Part shown: positions 41,072 through 44,792 of the stretch, piece by piece | Layout of the letters: every line of letters begins with the position of its first letter | Numbering within the stretch: position 1 is the first letter of the stretch | Source of the DNA: a virus | Direction: 5' to 3' (one strand) | Virus record (IMG/VR): IMGVR_UViG_3300042567_001773 | Location: 1-44,792 of that record | Length of the DNA stretch: 44,792 nt | Position numbers and translations under genes: made by a program | Notes under the pieces: generated by a model | Seen by the model: the letters and a program-made list of their open reading frames with translations, nothing else | What the model was told of the DNA's origin: nothing | The model's database searches: none

Positions 41072-41426
41072 TTTCTTCTTTTATTCTACTTAATTCATAA
41101 ACGCTATTTTTCGTTTTGAATTTAATATAGTCGTCTCGTTCTTCGACAATCTCTGTTATATCAGTAGTTTGCCAAGTAAAAGAATTGTTAAAAGGCGACA
41201 TAATAAGAGATCTACCCATAGCCGGTTCGTCATATTTGGCTTTGAAACTCTTGTCTTCGTTAAATTCTAACCAAAGAACCTCTTTGGATTTTGCTGTCAT
41301 TCCATCACCTTCTCTAACGAGTTTCCAATTGAATGTTGGTTCGATTACTCCTTGTTCAATTGCAATTTTTAATAAATTGTCATTCGTAAGAACCATAGGA
41401 ATTTTGTCTTGTTTAAGCTTGCTCAT
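41052..41426 (-). CDS. Hypothetical protein
   Basis: A 124-residue protein starting MSKLKQDKIPMVLTNDNLLK; beta-rich second half with MGRSLIMSPFNNSFTWQTTD. No motif is recognised. It lies between two metallophosphoesterase genes, overlapping them by 20 and 14 bp. Confidence 0.6.
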   Translation of the reverse strand: MSKLKQDKIPMVLTNDNLLKIAIEQGVIEPTFNWKLVREGDGMTAKSKEVLWLEFNEDKSFKAKYDEPAMGRSLIMSPFNNSFTWQTTDITEIVEERDDYIKFKTKNSVYELSRIKEENEITSK

Positions 41427-42057
41427 AATCTATAATTATTGGTTTGTTTGTATAATCGTATCTTAAATCTAGCAATGAAGCATTGATGTAAGTAATTTCA
41501 TTTATAATTTCCATACCGTATGCTTCGTGTATATGACCGAATGCAACGACTTTAGGTTTCACTTCAAGAATTCTATCTCTTAGCAATTCACAACCTACAT
41601 GTTCTCCGCCTCTTGCGACTACATCTAGAATTCCCTTTGGTGGTGAATGAACAACTAGAATATCTGTATCTTCAGGGATATCAGACCATTTTTCTTTTAA
41701 CTCATTACCACTTCTAGGTAGATTAAATGCCCAATCGAAAAACCAAGGTTGCCATGGAGATCCATAAAATTTAATTCCTTCTATAAGAACTGAAGAGTCC
41801 TCAAGATAGTGAATGTTTTCAGGAATTACAATCTGACTTTTTATGTAAGGCTTTTCAAATCCAAAATCGTGATTTCCTGCAATGAAGATTTTATGCGTAT
41901 AAGGAAGTTCGGAAAACCATTCTAAAAATTCGTTTATCTCACGAACATTTCCTCTACTAGAAACATCACCACAATGAACAATGACAGGTCCACCTGGAAG
42001 ATCATTAGTCATTTCATAATGCTTAGTATGTGTATCAGATATAAACGTTATTTTCAT
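41413..42057 (-). CDS. Metallophosphoesterase (MPPED-like)
   Basis: A 214-residue calcineurin-like phosphoesterase: FISDTHTKH (D8, H10), IVHCGDVSSRG (D31), IAGNHDFGF (N62-H63), LVVHSPPKGILD and FGHIHEAYG. HSPPxGxLD and the FYGSPWQPWFFDWAFN segment are typical of the MPPED1/2-like group of cyclic-nucleotide or phospholipid-type phosphodiesterases. If it acts on cyclic nucleotides it could add to anti-defence functions, which is speculation. Confidence 0.87.
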   Translation of the reverse strand: MKITFISDTHTKHYEMTNDLPGGPVIVHCGDVSSRGNVREINEFLEWFSELPYTHKIFIAGNHDFGFEKPYIKSQIVIPENIHYLEDSSVLIEGIKFYGSPWQPWFFDWAFNLPRSGNELKEKWSDIPEDTDILVVHSPPKGILDVVARGGEHVGCELLRDRILEVKPKVVAFGHIHEAYGMEIINEITYINASLLDLRYDYTNKPIIIDYEQA

Positions 42058-42379
42058 TCTGTAAATAATTTTTTAAGTAATTAGGATCCTTACGCATCTT
42101 TTCTGTTTCTTCGTTTACTAGACATTTAACAATTTCTTCGTAGTGCTTAGGATCATCACCTTTCATTGAAATAGGATAATTACCTAACTGATAAGTTTTC
42201 TTCCCAGTATGATCAATGATCCAAGCATTATTCCAAATAGCAGAAAGGATTTCCTTTGCTGTTGTTATATGATGTTGACGAGATCCATTGAATTTGTAAT
42301 GCCAATTCCCTTGAATTTTTTCTATCTTAATAATCGGTCCTTCCGAATTTAAGAGGTCAAATGATTTTTCTATTTTCAT
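42035..42379 (-). CDS. Hypothetical protein
   Basis: A 114-residue protein (MKIEKSFDLLNSEGPIIKIE...). It has a compact beta start with GNWHYKFNGSRQHHITTAKE and a charged end. No family is recognised. It overlaps the phosphoesterase gene by 23 bp. Confidence 0.58.
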   Translation of the reverse strand: MKIEKSFDLLNSEGPIIKIEKIQGNWHYKFNGSRQHHITTAKEILSAIWNNAWIIDHTGKKTYQLGNYPISMKGDDPKHYEEIVKCLVNEETEKMRKDPNYLKNYLQNENNVYI

Positions 42380-42382
42380 ATG

Positions 42383-42709
42383 TTATTTATTTTTCGATTT
42401 GATTGAAAACCTAAAGGATGCAGGGTAAGATCTATCGTTATCCCATTCGACTTCATAATCATCATAATCGTTAATTTCCATTTCACTGTCTTCGGCTTTC
42501 GAATTGAATTCTTTTACCTTTTCATTTATGTTATTAACCTCTATTTCGTCCCAATATCGGAATCCATAGACTCGCATATAATTAGATTCGACTGAATTTC
42601 CATTAGATGCTGAAGAAGCTAATCTTACCTCATTGTAATCGAAAAGCGATTTGAATAAATTACGATCCGATTCTGTGAGATTTCCTACTGTGTTGTTAAT
42701 TGTTACCAT
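42383..42709 (-). CDS. Hypothetical acidic protein
   Basis: A 108-residue protein with an acidic middle (KAEDSEMEINDYDDYEVEWD) and Ser/Asn-rich stretches. Strong acidity suggests a DNA-mimic-like property as one possibility. It is the first gene after promoter module 6. No family is recognised. Confidence 0.6.
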   Translation of the reverse strand: MVTINNTVGNLTESDRNLFKSLFDYNEVRLASSASNGNSVESNYMRVYGFRYWDEIEVNNINEKVKEFNSKAEDSEMEINDYDDYEVEWDNDRSYPASFRFSIKSKNK

Positions 42710-42787
42710 ATTGATTATTTAATTATAAAGTAAATATAATCAAAAGTTTCCAAAGAAAAAAATTCTAGAGTCAAAACTTATTAACAA
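42710..42787 (-). promoter_or_regulatory. Promoter-like module, copy 6
   Basis: Block B at 42719-42742 ends 9 nt before the ATG at 42709. Block A at 42773-42787 (one mismatch) directly abuts the stop of the TPR-like gene. The central part contains CTAGAATTTTTTTC and TTGGAAACTTTTGA. Confidence 0.7.
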
Positions 42788-43381
42788 TTAAATTATTTTT
42801 TCTAACCAAGAGGGAGCCATTCGATGTAATTTGATGTATGAATAAACTAATTGACTCTGTTCTTCTGATAAAGGATCCCAATACGATTCTGCGATAGCTA
42901 TAACCGCTTTTTTGCTTTCTTCAAATCGACCTGCATGATAGCCGGAAATCATTTTGAAAAGCAAGAAATCTTGATATCCTAAATAACCTAAACCCTCGAT
43001 GATATCTAAGCTGAAATTACAAGTCCTTAAACAATTGATGCTATGAGAAAAACATTCTTGCCATTCGCCATTTTCTTTATAAAGTCTGATGTATAGAAAC
43101 CAAGCTTCGGGCCTTTCAGGTAATATAGAAATAGCATGAAGAAGAAAACCTCTAAGTGAGTGTTGTCTGTTTCCTAGAAAATGTAAACATTCAGAACACA
43201 TAATAAGAGACTTATAAACTAATTGATTATCATCACTTAACTCAGAAGTTCTTAAAAAGAAATTAAGTGCCGAAGGATAATGACCTCTTCGATAAAAAGA
43301 AAGTCCCATTTCAAAATTAAGTATTGGATTTTCTACGTCGTTAGCATAAGCTAAAGTTAGTTCGTTTATATTTTTTACCAT
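42788..43381 (-). CDS. TPR-like protein, partner of beta-propeller protein
   Basis: A 197-residue helical protein with tetratricopeptide-like units: NFEMGLSFYRRGHYPSALNF, ERPEAWFLYIRLYKENGEWQ and a hairpin near the end. Similar helical modules accompany glycosyltransferases in Bacteroidota and phages (RPEAWF...GEWQEC). It overlaps the propeller gene by 7 bp, so the two probably work together. No catalytic motif. Confidence 0.68.
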   Translation of the reverse strand: MVKNINELTLAYANDVENPILNFEMGLSFYRRGHYPSALNFFLRTSELSDDNQLVYKSLIMCSECLHFLGNRQHSLRGFLLHAISILPERPEAWFLYIRLYKENGEWQECFSHSINCLRTCNFSLDIIEGLGYLGYQDFLLFKMISGYHAGRFEESKKAVIAIAESYWDPLSEEQSQLVYSYIKLHRMAPSWLEKII

Positions 43382-44430
43382 AATCGATTAAGTAATTTTT
43401 CTATAAGATCTTTAGTCATTCTTACAGTGAAAGCTGATGAATCACACATACCAAATGTTATGATTACATTATCTTCGTTTAGGCGATCTAATCCTGTAGT
43501 AAATTCAATTCTTCCATCTAAGAAAGAAAATGGTGGAGATGTTTTCTTTATGTTCCATTCAGAATCCCAATAAATAAACCGACTTAAATAAACAGCATCT
43601 TTATGATTGAATGGATTTTCATGAGATTTCATGATCAGCTCGTGTGTTATAGCTAACCAACCTTCATTCCAACTTATAACCTGAGATCCACCTCGTAAAT
43701 CTCTATCGATTGAAATTGTTTTTCCGCTTATATGTTGTTGAGTAGAATCGTTTTTTTCTAGATCTGCTTTAACTATTTCAGTAGGATTAGTCCATTTAAC
43801 AAATTCAAAAGGTCTGTCTAAAATAGGCATCCAATTCTTCTCACAATAAGATGGAGTAGGTGGCTCAATTCGATTTCGACTTATCTCTTTTGCATATGAA
43901 TTTTCATTGAATTTATATTCTACTTCTTGGAATTGCATACGACCTTCTCCATCAGGCTTAACATCTCGACGTACACCTATACAGTAAAGTTTATCATTCC
44001 AAAAAGCTAATCGAGCATCTTCTAATCCATGAAAAGTCCATTTCGGTTCGGTATCTAATTCAGATGTATCAATTCTTGCATGATTTTCTACCTCAAGGGT
44101 TTCTGAATTAAGTTTGCAAAGAACGTTAAACGTCTTTAGTGCATTTATATTTTCAGCATGTGAATAAGTTAGAGGTCCCCAACGACTCCAGAATTTTTGA
44201 TTCTTATCTGAGTGAATAAGAGCATATTCAACACACCTAAGATTAATGAGAATCTCATCGCCTTTAACTATAACTGAAGGGTTAGTTATTCCCCATCCTT
44301 GAGAGACTTTACTAGGAATAAGAATAGGAACTATTGTTCCTCCTTCTTCGATGATAGTTTTACCTAGATTAGGAATATAATCGATCATTGATTTCTTAAT
44401 TTTATGTATATATCGATCAATAGTTTCCAT
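43375..44430 (-). CDS. Predicted five-bladed beta-propeller glycan-related protein
   Basis: Start chosen at ATG 44430 (METIDRYIHKIKKSMIDYIP), 4 nt after the tRNA-Arg 3' end; the longer frame runs through the tRNA. The 351-residue product has repeated blades: ITNPSVIVKGDEILINLRCV, HGLEDARLAFWNDKLYCIGV, LRGGSQVISWNEGWLAITHE and FTTGLDRLNEDNVIITFGMC. GLEDARL and GGSQVI recall GH130-like mannoside phosphorylases/mannosyltransferases, but exact family and activity cannot be told. It is paired with the TPR gene and may modify surface or DNA sugars. Confidence 0.55.
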   Translation of the reverse strand: METIDRYIHKIKKSMIDYIPNLGKTIIEEGGTIVPILIPSKVSQGWGITNPSVIVKGDEILINLRCVEYALIHSDKNQKFWSRWGPLTYSHAENINALKTFNVLCKLNSETLEVENHARIDTSELDTEPKWTFHGLEDARLAFWNDKLYCIGVRRDVKPDGEGRMQFQEVEYKFNENSYAKEISRNRIEPPTPSYCEKNWMPILDRPFEFVKWTNPTEIVKADLEKNDSTQQHISGKTISIDRDLRGGSQVISWNEGWLAITHELIMKSHENPFNHKDAVYLSRFIYWDSEWNIKKTSPPFSFLDGRIEFTTGLDRLNEDNVIITFGMCDSSAFTVRMTKDLIEKLLNRLW

Positions 44431-44433
44431 TTG

Positions 44434-44506
44434 TACTCTGTAGAAGATTCGAACTCCTATCTCATGATCCGTAGTCATGTGTTCTATCCAATTGAACTAA
44501 CTGAGT
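44434..44506 (-). tRNA. tRNA-Arg(ACG)
   Basis: A 73-nt tRNA. Anticodon arm CATGACTACGGATCATG with anticodon ACG, T arm AGGAG-TTCGAAT-CTTCT, acceptor ACTCAGT/ACAGAGT (one A-A mismatch). No CCA encoded. Reads CGU and, with A34 edited, CGC/CGA. Confidence 0.85.
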
Positions 44507-44511
44507 AATTG

Positions 44512-44585
44512 TACCTCGAGTGGGATTCGAACCCACACTGTCTAGATTCTAAGTCTAGTGCCTCTGCCAATTGGGCTACCAAGGT
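44512..44585 (-). tRNA. tRNA with anticodon UAG (Leu CUA), short variable loop
   Basis: A 74-nt tRNA with acceptor ACCTTGG/TCGAGGT, D arm AGCCCAATTGGCAGAGGCA, anticodon stem-loop CTAGA-CTTAGAA-TCTAG and T arm GTGGG-TTCGAAT-CCCAC. Anticodon UAG would read Leu CUA, but the variable loop is only about 5 nt and position 37 is A, unlike the genuine type II tRNA-Leu at 28962. Amino-acid identity is uncertain. Confidence 0.75.
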
Positions 44586-44591
44586 ATATTG

Positions 44592-44665
44592 TGGTCCATA
44601 CAGGACTCGAACCTGTGACCTTCTCGTTATGAGCGAGCTACTCTAACCAACTGAGTTAAAGGACC
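44592..44665 (-). tRNA. tRNA-Met(CAU)
   Basis: A 74-nt tRNA with anticodon loop CTCATAA (anticodon CAU), T arm ACAGG-TTCGAGT-CCTGT, acceptor GGTCCTT/ATGGACC with one T-T mismatch. Could be elongator Met or Ile2 (lysidine-modified). Confidence 0.85.
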
Positions 44666-44669
44666 ATAG

Positions 44670-44743
44670 TATCCCCGATGAGATTCGAACTCATACTGAA
44701 CAGATTTTAAGTCTGATGCCTCTGCCTATTGGGCTACGGGGAT
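44670..44743 (-). tRNA. tRNA with anticodon UAA (Leu UUA), short variable loop
   Basis: A 74-nt tRNA with perfect acceptor ATCCCCG/CGGGGAT, D arm AGCCCAATAGGCAGAGGCA, anticodon loop CTTAAAA (anticodon UAA) and T arm ATGAG-TTCGAAT-CTCAT. It closely resembles the tRNA at 44512 and also has a short variable loop instead of the long arm expected for Leu. Confidence 0.75.
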
Positions 44744-44747
44744 ATAG

Positions 44748-44792
44748 AGCTTTCGGCCAGAATCGAACTGACATTTCCTGATTACAAAGCAG
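44748..44792 (-). tRNA. tRNA-Thr(UGU), 5' part outside window
   Basis: The 3' portion of a tRNA: anticodon region CTTTGTAA with anticodon UGU, T arm GTCAG-TTCGATT-CTGGC and 3' acceptor strand CGAAAGC. The 5' half is cut off by the window edge. Confidence 0.7.

Noticed and set aside
44512-44743. Suppressor tRNAs indicating stop-codon recoding
   Set aside because: UAG and UAA here are anticodons, reading CUA and UUA, not stop codons; genes end normally with TAA, TGA or TAG.

Overview
ORGANISM. The window looks like part of a large, AT-rich tailed phage of a Bacteroidota host, probably a flavobacterium. All protein genes lie on the minus strand, packed with short overlaps and almost no Shine-Dalgarno sequences (upstream regions are A-rich). 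Phage character comes from two collagen-like fibre genes, a tRNA/tmRNA set, a T4-style nucleotide and DNA toolkit, and many proteins whose N-terminus resembles the T4 capsid-targeting peptide. The host group is suggested by two secreted proteins with type IX secretion (T9SS) sorting domains, one with an SprB-like repeat, by a Bacteroidota-type lipoprotein, and by a BT4734/VirE-N-type protein. No integrase, att site or rRNA was seen. LAYOUT. 1-3550: two collagen-like fibre proteins, the first cut by the window edge. 3567-9802: NDK fusion, dCMP deaminase, HAD phosphatase, then capsid-targeted candidates including an Acb1-like 2H phosphoesterase and a Dps-like protein, followed by an MBD4-like DNA glycosylase. 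9877-17129: sugar cluster with three glycosyltransferases, GDP-mannose 4,6-dehydratase, two CDP-tyvelose-epimerase-like proteins and a small P-loop kinase. 17151-17888: thymidylate-synthase-fold enzyme with the Asp typical of dCMP hydroxymethylase. 17926-20794: second run of capsid-targeted candidates, five starting almost identically. 20795-27391: NAD+-dependent ligase, flavin reductase, guanylate-kinase-like protein, VirE-N-like protein, GIY-YIG protein and small unknowns. 27400-30949: LamG fibre-like protein, a type II tRNA-Leu beside a tmRNA, a tiny lipoprotein and small membrane, KTSC and zinc-finger proteins. 31034-34324: two T9SS cargo proteins. 34420-42709: DHFR-like protein, a protein with an SSB-like tail, UV endonuclease, AAA+ ATPase, DnaQ exonuclease and two metallophosphoesterases. 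42788-44430: TPR and beta-propeller pair. 44434-44792: five tRNAs, the last cut by the edge. HOW IT FITS TOGETHER. A perfectly conserved 24-nt sequence occurs six times, always just upstream of a start codon and only between 23.4 and 42.8 kb; it probably drives separate, perhaps early, operons. The 1-21 kb part lacks it and holds fibres and presumed packaged proteins, so it may be late. MOST NOTABLE. About a dozen unrelated proteins share an N-terminus like M-K-x-L-x-T-F-E-E-F-V-N-E followed by S, A, G, Q or D. This resembles the T4 internal-protein targeting and cleavage peptide, so the phage may package and inject many effectors, including a CBASS-signal-degrading enzyme. Next come the T9SS adhesin pair, the phage tmRNA with an altered tag, and the MBD4-like glycosylase together with possible cytosine hydroxymethylation. 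Functions are judged by reading motifs; no database search was possible.
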